Below, piece after piece: positions 1 to 8,946 of a stretch of 35,159 nt of DNA. A model generated the notes under the pieces. It had not been told where the DNA came from. It searched no databases and saw only the letters and a list, made by a program, of their open reading frames with translations. This DNA comes from an uncultured Eubacteriales bacterium (lineage in GTDB: Bacteria > Bacillota > Clostridia > Oscillospirales > CAG-272). The first letter of the stretch is position 1; the number at the start of each line of letters is the position of its first letter. Made by a program: the position numbers and the translations under genes. The stretch is taken from positions 1 to 35,159 of the forward strand of contig URCP01000022.1 of assembly GCA_900546315.1 (NCBI GenBank). The letters are read 5' to 3'.

Positions 1-45
1 TTATTAAATTTTTCGTGTATCTTATTCAATGTTCTCCTCTTTGTC

Positions 46-115
46 GGGGGGGGGGGGGGGGGCCGCCCCCCCCCCGCCCCCCGCCCCCCCCGCCCCCCCC
101 CCCCCCCCCCCCCCC
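46..115. repeat. G-tract/C-tract palindromic element 1
   Basis: A run of 17 G (46-62) is followed by about 53 bases that are almost all C, with single G interruptions at 65, 76, 83 and 92. It ends 35 bases before phoH and can fold into a very GC-rich hairpin. It resembles the other three G/C-tract elements in the window, but the AACCT...AGGTT core seen in elements 2 and 3 is absent. The exact length is unreliable, because homopolymers of this size are often miscalled or collapsed in assembly. Confidence 0.6.
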
Positions 116-150
116 TGCGAACAAACGCATAGCAGAAATGAGGAAGTTGA

Positions 151-1182
151 ATGCCTGAAAAGATAATAATGACGGATTCGGTCGATCAGACGGCGAAGAT
201 ATTCGGGGAGCTAGACGTCAATATCGAGAAGCTTGAGAGGGCTTTCGGGGTGACTATCGCGGCGAGGGATTCGAGCGGCGGTAGCGCTGTCAGTGTTTCC
301 GGCGGGGATATGGCGTCGGTAGATAAGGCGGCGGACGCGCTTGGGTATCTGAGGCGGATGGCGAAGCTCAATGATGTTTTGACGGCTCAGAATGTTGATT
401 ATGTGATTGATATGATGGCGGGCGGGCGTCAGGATGAGCTACGGGAGCTTGACGACGACGCGATATGCCTGACTAACCGCGGGAAGCCTATCAAGGCTAA
501 GACGATCGGGCAGAAGAAGTATGTTGAGTCGATAAAGAAGAATACTGTGGTGATGGGTATCGGACCGGCGGGGACGGGAAAGACGTTTCTGGCGGTGGCG
601 ATGGCGGTCACGGCGCTTAAGTCTAAGAAGGTCGAGAGGATAATTCTGACACGTCCGGCTGTTGAGGCGGGGGAGAGGCTCGGGTTTTTGCCGGGGGATC
701 TTCAGAGTAAGATTGATCCTTATCTGAGGCCGCTTTATGACGCGCTTTATGAGATGCTCGGGACTGAGGCTTATCAGAGGAACGTCGAGAGGGGGACGAT
801 TGAGATTGCGCCGCTGGCTTATATGCGCGGGCGGACTCTCGATGATTCGTTCATAATTCTTGACGAGGCGCAGAATACCACGCCGGAGCAGATGAAGATG
901 TTCCTGACGCGTCTCGGGTTCAATTCGAAGGCGGTCGTCACAGGCGATCTGACGCAGACGGACCTTCCGAGAGGGACGCGTTCCGGGCTTGCCGAGGCGG
1001 TGAAGATACTTGAGGGGATTGATGATATCGCGGTGCACAGGTTCACCGAGCGTGACGTTGTGCGGCACAGGCTTGTGCAGAAGATTATCCTCGCGTATGA
1101 TAACTACGACAAGGAGCGCGCCGCGAAACATGAAGAATATAAAGGTCAGGCAAAGAGATACAGATATAACGACAAGGATTAA
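151..1182 (+). CDS. phoH: PhoH-like ATPase (PhoH family protein)
   Basis: P-loop ATPase of the PhoH family, 343 aa, the usual size for the Firmicute protein encoded next to ybeY. Residues about 1-110 form the small N-terminal region typical of bacterial PhoH. Residues 130-343 are the RecA-like domain, with Walker A GPAGTGKT at 138-145 and Walker B FIILDE at 234-239, followed by the family AQNTTPEQMK motif. The family is linked to RNA metabolism and ribosome maturation; the precise role is unsettled. The ATG has a GAGGAAG site a few bases upstream. The stop lies 14 bases before the preferred ybeY start, so the two are probably co-transcribed. Third positions are rich in G and T (many GGG, GAT, GTT codons), unlike most genes further right. 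Confidence 0.93.
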   Translation: MPEKIIMTDSVDQTAKIFGELDVNIEKLERAFGVTIAARDSSGGSAVSVSGGDMASVDKAADALGYLRRMAKLNDVLTAQNVDYVIDMMAGGRQDELRELDDDAICLTNRGKPIKAKTIGQKKYVESIKKNTVVMGIGPAGTGKTFLAVAMAVTALKSKKVERIILTRPAVEAGERLGFLPGDLQSKIDPYLRPLYDALYEMLGTEAYQRNVERGTIEIAPLAYMRGRTLDDSFIILDEAQNTTPEQMKMFLTRLGFNSKAVVTGDLTQTDLPRGTRSGLAEAVKILEGIDDIAVHRFTERDVVRHRLVQKIILAYDNYDKERAAKHEEYKGQAKRYRYNDKD

Positions 1183-1196
1183 CGGAGGATATGAAA

Positions 1197-1676
1197 ATGA
1201 GACACTACATTTATTTTTCGAATGAGCAGGAAAAAGAGCCGGTGACACCGGAGCTCAGGACGCTTGTGAAGGTCGCGATATATTTCGCGCTCGACTATGA
1301 GGATTTCGGGAAGAGCGCGGAGGTGTCCGTAACCTTTACCGATAACGAGGGGATACAGGAGATAAACCGCGAGCAGAGGAATATCGACGCCCCGACCGAC
1401 GTGCTCTCTTTCCCGATAATGAGCGACGACGACAAGGCGGCGGATACCGACCGCTCGAATGGCGCGGTGCTTCTCGGCGACATTGTCCTGAATCTCGAGC
1501 GCGCGAGGGCGCAGGCGGCTGAGTACGGACACAGCTATACGCGTGAGGTCGCTTTTCTGACCGTCCATTCGGTGCTGCATCTGCTCGGCTATGACCACCT
1601 GACGAGCGAGGAGGCGGACCGCGATATGCGCGCGAGACAGGACGCCGTGCTCGGGATGATGGGGATCGCGAGATGA
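1197..1676 (+). CDS. ybeY: rRNA maturation endoribonuclease YbeY
   Basis: Metal-dependent endoribonuclease involved in 16S rRNA 3'-end maturation and 70S ribosome quality control. The zinc motif HxxxHxxGxxH is intact, as HSVLHLLGYDH near the C-terminus, preceded by the family block around DVLSFP. The length of about 159 aa is normal. Two in-frame ATGs lie close together, at 1191 and 1197. The ribosome binding site GGAGG (1184-1188) is only 2 bases from the first but 8 from the second, so 1197 is preferred. The last four bases overlap the start of the next gene (ATGA), which implies translational coupling. Confidence 0.93.
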   Translation: MRHYIYFSNEQEKEPVTPELRTLVKVAIYFALDYEDFGKSAEVSVTFTDNEGIQEINREQRNIDAPTDVLSFPIMSDDDKAADTDRSNGAVLLGDIVLNLERARAQAAEYGHSYTREVAFLTVHSVLHLLGYDHLTSEEADRDMRARQDAVLGMMGIAR

Positions 1677-2101
1677 AGCGCTGTCCGAAATGCGGCTCGA
1701 TAACCTGCGGCGACACCGAGTGCCGTGTCTGCGGAGAGACGCTGACATACGCTGAGACTGAGATGTGCGATCGCGAGAGTATTCCGCCCGGAAGGTACGG
1801 GGTCAGATATTTCACGGGACGTTTTTTCCTGCCGGTGCTTTCGGTGCTGTTTGCCGTTGGGGCGGCGACTCTGAGCGGATGGAACGGAAAAACACTGGCG
1901 GTACAGATAGTGCTCGTCGTCCTGTCGCTCGCGGTTGTCGCGGCTCAGGCGCTCATTGAGCGCTTCTATCCGGAGGTGCTCGGGTTTTTAATGAGAAGAT
2001 ACATGCGCGATTACGCGGAGACGGTGCTTAAGCTTGATGTCGCGATAGTGTCGCTGCTCATCGTCGCGGCGTCGGTCGTTATTCTGATAATTCCGCGCTG
2101 A
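1673..2101 (+). CDS. Zinc-ribbon membrane protein of unknown function
   Basis: 142 aa protein that I cannot assign to a named family. An N-terminal zinc ribbon is formed by C4, C7, C17 and C20, with an extra C12. It is followed by three predicted hydrophobic helices at about 51-69, 74-93 and 121-140, the last running to the C-terminus. It overlaps ybeY by 4 bases and sits 31 bases before era. In many Firmicutes this slot is held by diacylglycerol kinase (dgkA) and/or cytidine deaminase. There is no similarity to DgkA that I can see beyond three membrane helices. A topology with the ribbon in the cytoplasm is likely because no signal peptide precedes the cysteines. Confidence 0.8.
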   Translation: MKRCPKCGSITCGDTECRVCGETLTYAETEMCDRESIPPGRYGVRYFTGRFFLPVLSVLFAVGAATLSGWNGKTLAVQIVLVVLSLAVVAAQALIERFYPEVLGFLMRRYMRDYAETVLKLDVAIVSLLIVAASVVILIIPR

Positions 2102-2132
2102 ACATACAAAGAAAGGTATTCTTAAAAATAAA

Positions 2133-3020
2133 ATGACAAGAACAGGATTCATTGCAATAGTGGGACGTCCGAACGTCGGAAAATCGACGCTCCTCAACGC
2201 GCTTCTCGGCGAGAAGGTCGCGATAACCTCGAAGAAGCCGCAGACGACCAGAAACCGCATAACCGGTATCCTCACCGAGGGCGAGGATCAGTTCGTCTTC
2301 ATGGACACGCCCGGTATGCTGAAGCCGAAGAACAAGCTCGGCGATTTCATGGTGAAGACAATAAGCTCGACGATCGGCGAGGTAGACGCGGTAATACTTG
2401 TGGTCGACGCCGCGAAGCCGGTCTCGGACGTTGAGAGAACCATACTCGAGCGTCTGAAAAAACAGGGAACGCCGGTCATCCTCGCGATAAACAAGACCGA
2501 CGCCGTCAACGGTCAGAAGGTCGCCGAGTGCATAATGGCGTACTCGTCGATATTCGATTTCCACGCGGTCATTCCGATGGCGGCTATCAAGGGCGAGGGC
2601 GTGAACATCGTGACCGAGGAGGTCTCCCCGCTGCTTCACGAGAGCGACTGGTTCTTCCCGGAGGACATGATAACCGACCAGCCTGAGAGAGCGCTCGCCG
2701 CCGAGATCATCCGCGAGAAGCTGCTCCGCACCCTGAACGACGAGATCCCGCACGGAACCGCCGTCGTCATAGAGTCGTTCGAGGAGAAGCCCGACATCAT
2801 AAAGATCCGCGCCGAGATCTACTGCGAGAAGGACTCGCACAAGGGAATCATCATAGGCAAGAACGGCGCCGAGCTCAAGAAGGTCGGGACATGGGCGAGA
2901 GAGGACATGGAGGCGTTCTTCGGTGTGAAGGTCGCGCTTGATTTGTGGGTGAAGGTCAAGGAGAACTGGCGGGACAGCGCCGCGCTGCTCTCTACGTTCG
3001 GCTTCAAGGAAGAGAATTAA
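2133..3020 (+). CDS. era: GTPase Era
   Basis: Essential GTPase that binds the 3' end of 16S rRNA and acts in 30S subunit assembly. It is 295 aa, as expected. The GTPase domain shows G1 GRPNVGKST (11-19), G3 DTPG (58-61) and G4 NKTD (120-123). The C-terminal KH domain carries the GxxG loop in GIIIGKNG (238-245). The start is set by the family N-terminus (short segment before GRPNVGKS). The only purine-rich site, GAAAGG at 2111-2116, lies unusually far upstream (16 bases), so initiation may be weak or may depend on coupling to upstream translation. Confidence 0.96.
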   Translation: MTRTGFIAIVGRPNVGKSTLLNALLGEKVAITSKKPQTTRNRITGILTEGEDQFVFMDTPGMLKPKNKLGDFMVKTISSTIGEVDAVILVVDAAKPVSDVERTILERLKKQGTPVILAINKTDAVNGQKVAECIMAYSSIFDFHAVIPMAAIKGEGVNIVTEEVSPLLHESDWFFPEDMITDQPERALAAEIIREKLLRTLNDEIPHGTAVVIESFEEKPDIIKIRAEIYCEKDSHKGIIIGKNGAELKKVGTWAREDMEAFFGVKVALDLWVKVKENWRDSAALLSTFGFKEEN

Positions 3021-3056
3021 AGAAGGTTTGCCTGAAATGCGAAAGGTGCCAAGACG

Positions 3057-3854
3057 ATGCTCATAACACTGAAGGGACTCGTCCTCAGGGAGACGAAGGT
3101 GAGCGACAGCGCGAGATATATAACCCTTCTGACCGAAGAACACGGTAAGATATCGGTCCTCGTGCGCGGCGCCATGAAGCCGGGAAGCGCCGCGTCGCTC
3201 CCGACGAAGGTGTTCTGCTTCTCGGAGTTCGTGCTGTACGAGTCGCACGGGAAATACCGTTACAACGACGCGACCGTCATCGACAGCTTCTTCGGGCTGA
3301 GCGGGGATTACACGGCGTTCATTCTCGCGTCCTACGTCGTCAGCGCGGCGGATTTCGTCACCGAGGAGGAGCAGCCGGACGCCGGGATATACCGCCTGAC
3401 ACTGAACACGCTCTGGGCGCTCACCCACCTTGAAAAACGCGACGCCAGAATAATAAAGGGCGCGTTCGAGATGCGGCTCGCCGGATACTGCGGGTTCGCG
3501 CCGAATCTGTTCTACTGCGCCGATTGCGGAAAGCCTATTGTCGAGGAGCGCGTCTTCCTCGACGTGATGAATGGCTGCGTCAGGTGCGCGGACTGCGCGA
3601 AGCTGCATAATACCGCGGTGTACGACGACAACGACATAAAGGTCGACGATATGCGCACGGCGATGATACTGTTACCGCTCGACGTTCCGGTCGCGGACGC
3701 GCTGCGGTACATACTCGCGGCGGGGGATTCGAAGATATTCTCGTTTACGCTCGCCGACACATGGATGCCGGAGTTTCTGAGTGTCTGCGAGAAATATCTC
3801 GAGAACCATGTCGAGCACCGCTTCGAGCAGCTCGATATGCTGGATTTTGACTGA
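3057..3854 (+). CDS. recO: DNA repair protein RecO
   Basis: Recombination mediator that works with RecF and RecR to load RecA on SSB-coated single-stranded DNA. It is 265 aa. The N-terminal OB fold (about 1-80) includes the typical start with a 'GLVLRETKVSDSARYITLLT' stretch. The helical C-terminal part carries a zinc finger with C154, C157, C174 and C177 (plus C180). The start ATG follows a GAAAGG site (3041-3046). The gene lies 36 bases after era, the standard era-recO order in Firmicutes. Confidence 0.93.
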   Translation: MLITLKGLVLRETKVSDSARYITLLTEEHGKISVLVRGAMKPGSAASLPTKVFCFSEFVLYESHGKYRYNDATVIDSFFGLSGDYTAFILASYVVSAADFVTEEEQPDAGIYRLTLNTLWALTHLEKRDARIIKGAFEMRLAGYCGFAPNLFYCADCGKPIVEERVFLDVMNGCVRCADCAKLHNTAVYDDNDIKVDDMRTAMILLPLDVPVADALRYILAAGDSKIFSFTLADTWMPEFLSVCEKYLENHVEHRFEQLDMLDFD

Positions 3855-3890
3855 AAACGCCGGAAAGAACGGCTCAGGCGGAATTTTATA

Positions 3891-3919
3891 TTGCGGCGCC
3901 GACGAGAATGTGATATAAT
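3891..3919 (+). promoter_or_regulatory. Promoter for mutS2
   Basis: The -35 TTGCGG (3891-3896) is separated by 17 bases from the -10 TATAAT (3914-3919). The -10 is extended by TGA directly upstream. It lies between recO and mutS2, so mutS2 can be transcribed independently of the phoH-recO block. Confidence 0.75.
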
Positions 3920-3964
3920 TGATTATATAAGACAGATTTCGTACTGACGAAAGGATTTTGAATT

Positions 3965-6355
3965 TTGGAACACTATGAAAGAGCGCTGAAAACGCTCGAA
4001 TACGACAAGATACTCGCGATGCTCGCCGAGAGGGCGCCGACCGAGGGGGCAAAGGAGCTGGCGCTCCAGCTGAGACCGTCCGATTCCCCCGACCGCATAC
4101 TCAGGATGCAGCGCGAGACGACCGAGGCGAAGGCGATGCAGGCGGTCAAGGGAATGCCTTCCTTCGGCATGATAAAGGACATACGCGACGCCGCCGACCG
4201 CGCGGAGAAGGGCGCGACCCTCTCGCAGCGCGAGCTTCTCGACATCGCGAACGTCCTGAAAACTTCCCGCTCGCTTCTCGAGTACAGCCGTACCGACAGA
4301 CGCGAGACAACAAGCATAGACGACATCTTTGAGCGGCTCATTCCGGACAAGAAGCTCGAGGACCGCATTTACACCGCGATAATCTCCGAGGACATGATCG
4401 CGGACGAGGCGAGCCCGGCTCTTGGCGACATAAGACGCAAGATGCGCGCCGCGAACAGCCGCATACGCGACAATCTTCAGGGCTTCATCAACGGTGGCTC
4501 AAACAAGTATCTTCAGGAAAACATTGTTACGATGAGAAATGGACGCTATGTCGTCCCGGTCAAGGTCGAGTACCGAAACGAGGTGAAAGGACTTGTCCAT
4601 GACACCTCCGCGTCCGGCGCGACGCTCTTCATCGAGCCGATGTCGGTCGTCGAGGCGAACAACGAGCTCCGTATGCTCGAGGTCAAGGAACAGACCGAGA
4701 TCGAGCGCATACTCGCGGAGCTGTCCGCGGCGTGCGGAAATATCGAGACCTCCCTCGCGCTCAATTACCGCAATATAACCGAGCTCGCGTTCATCTTCGC
4801 GAAGAGCGAGCTGTCTTTCAGAATGGACGGCGCGCAGGCGCGGATAACCGGCGATAGGCGCGTCAGCCTCATTCGCGCGAGACACCCTCTGCTCGACGCT
4901 GAGAAGGTCGTCCCGATAACCGTCACCCTCGGCGGGAAGAACGGCATAATCGTTATCACCGGTCCGAACACAGGCGGTAAGACGGTCACGATGAAAACGA
5001 TCGGGCTTTTCGCGCTGATGGCTCAGTCCGGACTTCATATCCCGGCGAGCGAGACGTCGGAGATGTGCGTCTTTGACGACATTTTCGCGGATATAGGCGA
5101 CGAGCAGTCGATCGAACAGTCGCTGTCAACCTTTTCGTCACATATGGTGAATATCGTCGGGATAACCGAGAACATGACGAACCGCTCGCTCGTCCTGATA
5201 GACGAGCTCGGCGCCGGAACCGACCCGGTCGAGGGCGCGGCGCTCGCGATATCAGTGCTCGAGAAGGTGCACAGTGTCGGCGCTCTCTGCGCGGCGACGA
5301 CGCACTACGCCGAGCTGAAGGCGTTCGCGCTCGAGACGGACGGGTTCATAAACGCGTCCTGCGAGTTCGACGTCAACACGCTGAGACCGACCTACAGACT
5401 CATAATCGGCACGCCCGGAAAGTCGAACGCTTTCGCGATTTCCTCAAAGCTCGGTCTGTCCGACGAGATCGTGAACCGGGCGAAGGAGCTCGTCAGTGCC
5501 GAGAACAAGCAGTTCGAGGACGTGATCGCACGCCTTGAGGCGAGCCGTCTCGAGATGGACAAGAACCGCGCCGAGGCTGAGAAAATGCGCGCAGAGTTCG
5601 AGGCGTACAAGACTGAGAACGAGAAGAAGATAGCCGACCGCCTCGCGATAGCCGACCGCGAGCTCGAAAAGGCGCGCGCCGAGGCTTCGTCGATCATCAA
5701 GAGCGCGAAGGTCACAAGCGACTACGTCATGGAACAGCTCGAGAAGGTCAAGAAAGAAAAGGAGAGCGCGAAGCTCGGCGAGGCGCTCGAACAGTCGAGG
5801 CGCGACATCAGAAAGAAGCTGCGCGAGAGCGATTCGTCGGTCAACCCGGTCCACGAGAAGGTCGCGGAGGATTACGTCCTGCCGAGACCGCTCAAGAAGG
5901 GCGACGACGTGCTTCTCATAAACGTGAACCAGAAGGGCGTCGTCACAGACGATCCGGACAAGGACGGAAACGTCATGGTTCAGGCGGGAATCATCAAGAC
6001 CCGCACGAAGGTGTCGAACCTCATGCTTCTCGACGAGAACAAGGTGACCTTCACCGACGCCGAGAAGAAGCAGATGGCGGCGGACAAGTACCGCGTCACC
6101 GTCTCGAGGGATTTCCGCGACGAGATAGACCTCCGCGGAATGATCGGCGACGACGCGTGGTATATGGTCGACAAGTATTTCGACGAGGCGCACATCGCGG
6201 GCATACACAGCTTGCGCCTGATCCACGGAAAGGGCACCGGAGCGCTGAAGAACGCGCTCTGGAACTACCTTAAGAAGGACCCGCGGGTCGTCTCATACCG
6301 CCTCGGAAAATACGGCGAGGGAGACCTCGGAGTCACTATCGTTGAAGTGAAATAA
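3965..6355 (+). CDS. mutS2: Endonuclease MutS2 / ribosome-collision factor
   Basis: 796 aa MutS2, full length for the family. The MutS-like clamp/core precedes the ABC ATPase, with Walker A GPNTGGKT at 333-340 and Walker B/signature IDELGAGTDP near 412-421. A long charged coiled-coil stretch follows at about 500-630. The C-terminal Smr nuclease domain contains EIDLRG (720-725) and HGKGTG (754-759). MutS2 lacks the mismatch-recognition domain of MutS. It has been described as an anti-recombination nuclease and, in Bacillus, as a splitter of collided ribosomes. The start is TTG: AAGG (3951-3954) sits 10 bases upstream, and no in-frame ATG lies nearby. Confidence 0.95.
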   Translation: MEHYERALKTLEYDKILAMLAERAPTEGAKELALQLRPSDSPDRILRMQRETTEAKAMQAVKGMPSFGMIKDIRDAADRAEKGATLSQRELLDIANVLKTSRSLLEYSRTDRRETTSIDDIFERLIPDKKLEDRIYTAIISEDMIADEASPALGDIRRKMRAANSRIRDNLQGFINGGSNKYLQENIVTMRNGRYVVPVKVEYRNEVKGLVHDTSASGATLFIEPMSVVEANNELRMLEVKEQTEIERILAELSAACGNIETSLALNYRNITELAFIFAKSELSFRMDGAQARITGDRRVSLIRARHPLLDAEKVVPITVTLGGKNGIIVITGPNTGGKTVTMKTIGLFALMAQSGLHIPASETSEMCVFDDIFADIGDEQSIEQSLSTFSSHMVNIVGITENMTNRSLVLIDELGAGTDPVEGAALAISVLEKVHSVGALCAATTHYAELKAFALETDGFINASCEFDVNTLRPTYRLIIGTPGKSNAFAISSKLGLSDEIVNRAKELVSAENKQFEDVIARLEASRLEMDKNRAEAEKMRAEFEAYKTENEKKIADRLAIADRELEKARAEASSIIKSAKVTSDYVMEQLEKVKKEKESAKLGEALEQSRRDIRKKLRESDSSVNPVHEKVAEDYVLPRPLKKGDDVLLINVNQKGVVTDDPDKDGNVMVQAGIIKTRTKVSNLMLLDENKVTFTDAEKKQMAADKYRVTVSRDFRDEIDLRGMIGDDAWYMVDKYFDEAHIAGIHSLRLIHGKGTGALKNALWNYLKKDPRVVSYRLGKYGEGDLGVTIVEVK

Positions 6356-6386
6356 ACGTCCCACGTATGTAAAGAGGGTGCGGAAG

Positions 6387-7043
6387 TTGAAACGGATATC
6401 TGAAAAGCTCATGAGGGCACGTATACTCGTACTCGCTGTTCTTCTTATCACGCTGTTTTCCTCGGTTTCCTGCGGGGCGGACACACATGGGATACGTATC
6501 AGCGACGGCGTCTGGAGCGGGATCGTGATTCCGGATGCCGTGAGCACCGAGCCGGCGGAAAACGCGCCGGAGGATGTCACCGTCACAGAGCCGCCGGACG
6601 ACGCCAGAACCGTCACAGACGCCGTGATATCGTCCGACGAGAGCGAACCTGTTACCATGCCGGACACCCATCCGGACGAGAGTGCTCCTGAGACAGAGAC
6701 AGCTCCGGCTGACACGGCGGCGGACGACACGACTGCACCGCTGCCCGAAACGACCGCCGCGCCGGAAACGGTCAGAGCGCCGGAGACGACGAAAGCTCCC
6801 GAGACAAAGGTTCAGGAGACGACGAAAGCTCCGGAAACGACCGCCGCGCCGTCGACGACCTCTCAGTCGTCGTCGTCAGACAGAAAGACCGGCACCGTAT
6901 ACTGGGTTGAGAGCGGAAAGGTCTGGCACACGACGGACAAGTGCTCGACTCTTTCCCGCTCGAAGTATATAATGTCCGGAACGGTTGACGCCGCGAAGAA
7001 CGCCGGAAAAGAGCGCGTCTGCAAGCGCTGCGGCGGGGGATAA
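6387..7043 (+). CDS. Putative lipoprotein with Thr/Pro/Glu linker and C-terminal Cys domain
   Basis: About 218 aa. A basic, hydrophobic N-terminus ends in SSVSC, a weak lipobox, so a lipid-anchored or secreted protein is likely. A long acidic and threonine/proline-rich linker follows, with repeated APETTKAPET-type units. The last ~50 residues form a compact domain (VYWVESGKVWHTTDKCSTL...VCKRCGGG) with one H and three C that could bind metal. Similar small tails occur on Firmicute cell-surface proteins, from memory. The best start is TTG 6387, 8 bases after AGAGGG (6373-6378); the GTG at 6378 overlaps that site. It follows mutS2 by 31 bases. The function is unknown. Confidence 0.75.
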   Translation: MKRISEKLMRARILVLAVLLITLFSSVSCGADTHGIRISDGVWSGIVIPDAVSTEPAENAPEDVTVTEPPDDARTVTDAVISSDESEPVTMPDTHPDESAPETETAPADTAADDTTAPLPETTAAPETVRAPETTKAPETKVQETTKAPETTAAPSTTSQSSSSDRKTGTVYWVESGKVWHTTDKCSTLSRSKYIMSGTVDAAKNAGKERVCKRCGGG

Positions 7044-7171
7044 GACACGAAAATATGGAATTTAATTACATAAAAAATGAACGTAATATAAAATTCCAAT
7101 CAAATGAGCCCGGATTTGATTAAATACGATATAAAATCGGAAAAGTGCTTTATTTTTCCGCCGGTATCTGC
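7044..7171. other. AT-rich intergenic region with two inverted repeats
   Basis: Two dyads stand out. One is GGAATTT (7057-7063) with AAATTCC (7091-7097), extended inwards by ATTAC/GTAAT. The other is AATCAAAT (7098-7105) with ATTTGATT (7114-7121) around an 8-base centre. Neither is followed by a T tract. The second could be an operator for the downstream sugar genes, as it lies about 50 bases upstream of the -10 hexamer. No gene is visible. Confidence 0.4.
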
Positions 7172-7177
7172 TATAAT
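7149..7177 (+). promoter_or_regulatory. Promoter for the sugar isomerase operon
   Basis: The -10 TATAAT (7172-7177) is extended by TGC. The -35 is poor (TTTATT, 7149-7154, 17-base spacer). The leader of about 110 bases contains the small inverted repeat CACAC...GTGTG. Confidence 0.6.
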
Positions 7178-7290
7178 ATTTACGTGAGCATAAAGACGCG
7201 GCGGCGGACACACGGATACCTGTGTGCCATAAGTCCGGGCTGTCCGGCATCCGCGCCATTCAGGAGTGTATCTAAAAGGAGTTGCTTTAT

Positions 7291-8067
7291 ATGTCAGAAA
7301 AAATGATACTCGGCGCTCAGCTCTATACTGTGCGCGACTATATGAAGAACGAAGAGGATTTCGCGAGGACTATGGAGCGGATCGCGAAGATCGGCTACAA
7401 GTACGTCCAGGTCTCCGGCATCGGCGACGTCGGCGCGCAGGCTATAGCCAAGGCGGTGAAGGACACCGGGCTTAAGGTCATCCTCACCCACACAAGCGGC
7501 GACCGTATCCTTCACGAGACCGAGAAGGTCATCGAGGAGCACGAGCTTTTCGGATGTGACGGAATCGGCATAGGCGGTATCTTCAATTACAAGCCGTGGG
7601 GGCCGGAGGGCTTCAAGCGCTTCGCGGACGATTTCGCGCCGGCTATCGAGAAGATCACTAAGGCGGGGAAGAAGTTCCTTTATCACAACCATAAGTTCGA
7701 GTTTGAGCGCTGCGAGGACAAGAGGCTGTTCCTTGATTATATCATGAACGCGTCTCCTGATCTCATGCTCACCTTCGACACCTATTGGGCTCAGGCGGGC
7801 GGCGCTGACCCGGCGGCGGCTATCGAGAAGTACGCGCCGAAGATCTTCACGACTCACCTCAAGGATATGCAGATCAAGAACGACCAGCAGGTCATGGCTG
7901 AGGTCGGCGAGGGCAACATGAACTTTGACCGCATCATCGACGCCTGCGTCAAGGCGGGTATAAAGTATCATATGGTCGAGCAGGATATCTGCCCGGCGGA
8001 TCCGTTCGACAGCCTTGAGACGAGCTATAAGAACATCATGGCGCGTTACGGTCAGTATTTTGAGTGA
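7291..8067 (+). CDS. Sugar phosphate isomerase/epimerase (xylose isomerase-like TIM barrel)
   Basis: 258 aa protein of the xylose isomerase-like TIM-barrel superfamily. Typical blocks are the N-terminal AQLYTVRD, YHNHKFEF in the middle, TFDTYW, THLKDM and the late EQD. These supply the Glu/Asp/His metal ligands of this fold. Substrate is not predictable from sequence; enzymes of this type interconvert ketoses or act on inositols and other polyols. The ATG at 7291 is chosen because AAGGAG (7276-7281) lies 9 bases upstream; the TTG at 7282 directly follows that site. The next gene, of the same fold, starts 27 bases downstream. Confidence 0.88.
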   Translation: MSEKMILGAQLYTVRDYMKNEEDFARTMERIAKIGYKYVQVSGIGDVGAQAIAKAVKDTGLKVILTHTSGDRILHETEKVIEEHELFGCDGIGIGGIFNYKPWGPEGFKRFADDFAPAIEKITKAGKKFLYHNHKFEFERCEDKRLFLDYIMNASPDLMLTFDTYWAQAGGADPAAAIEKYAPKIFTTHLKDMQIKNDQQVMAEVGEGNMNFDRIIDACVKAGIKYHMVEQDICPADPFDSLETSYKNIMARYGQYFE

Positions 8068-8094
8068 TTCAACAGGCTACAGGAGAAATATAGA

Positions 8095-8946
8095 ATGGCA
8101 GAATTTGTGCTCAGCGCTTTCGCTGACGAATATTCACCGAAGTTCGACGAGCAGCTCGATGGGCTGAAGAAGAACGGCGTCGGTTTCATCGAGATACGCG
8201 GCGTCGACGGAACTAACGTCGCGGACCTCACCGACGAGCAGTTACATGAGGTCAGGGCGAAGCTCGACGCGGCTGGGATAGGCGTTTCGTCCATCGGCTC
8301 GCCGATTGGCAAGATCAAGGTGTACGATGAGTTTGAGCCGCATCTCGAGAAGCTTGAGAGGTGCATCAGCGCGGCGAAGATACTCGGCACTCCGAATATC
8401 CGTATGTTCAGTTTCTACATTCCGGAGGGGAAGACCCGCGAGGAGTGCAGACCTGAGGTCATGAGAAGGCTTAGCGTGATGCTTGATATCGCGAAGAAGG
8501 CGGGGGTTACGCTCTGCCATGAGAACGAGAAGGGCATTTACGGAGATTCTCCGGAGACCTGTCTTGATATAAACAATGAGTTCGGCGGAGAGATGAAGCT
8601 GATCTTTGACCCAGCGAATTTCATTGAGTGCGGGTGCGAGCCGTTCCCGCATGGGTACGGGCTGCTTGGCGACCGTATTTATTATATGCATATCAAGGAC
8701 GCTACCGCTGAGAAGATGATAGCTCCGGCGGGGAAGGGTGTCGGACGGATACCTGAGATTATCGCTGACCTTGATAAGAAGCGCAGCGGGAAGATCTTCC
8801 TGACGGTTGAGCCGCATCTGCGTGTGTTCGCGGGGCTTGCCGGGCTTGAGACGGACGAAAAGACTAAGATGCCGAATACATATGGGACGAGCGCGGAGGC
8901 GTTCGGCGCCGCGGTCGACGCGATAAAGGCGATAATCGCGAAGTAA
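8095..8946 (+). CDS. Sugar phosphate isomerase/epimerase (second copy, divergent)
   Basis: 283 aa, same TIM-barrel superfamily as the preceding gene but only distantly similar. Likely metal ligands lie in HENEKG, IFDPANF, MHIKDA and VEPH. The adjacent pair may act in one pathway with the rhamnose genes that follow, but that is inference. Third-position bias shifts towards G and T through the second half of the gene, approaching the G-tract element at about 9130. Confidence 0.87.
   Translation: MAEFVLSAFADEYSPKFDEQLDGLKKNGVGFIEIRGVDGTNVADLTDEQLHEVRAKLDAAGIGVSSIGSPIGKIKVYDEFEPHLEKLERCISAAKILGTPNIRMFSFYIPEGKTREECRPEVMRRLSVMLDIAKKAGVTLCHENEKGIYGDSPETCLDINNEFGGEMKLIFDPANFIECGCEPFPHGYGLLGDRIYYMHIKDATAEKMIAPAGKGVGRIPEIIADLDKKRSGKIFLTVEPHLRVFAGLAGLETDEKTKMPNTYGTSAEAFGAAVDAIKAIIAK

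Noticed and set aside
1..45. Possible start of a - strand gene (GAGGAG followed by TTG) leaving the window
   Set aside because: Only about 30 coding bases and a very short spacing; not enough to call.
2079..3608. 509-codon open frame on the - strand across era and recO
   Set aside because: Antisense of two well recognised genes, no ribosome binding site, Arg/Leu/Asp-rich composition.
6780..6870. Tandem DNA repeat in the lipoprotein linker
   Set aside because: It is a coding, degenerate Pro/Glu/Thr linker; too few units to be a separate repeat element.
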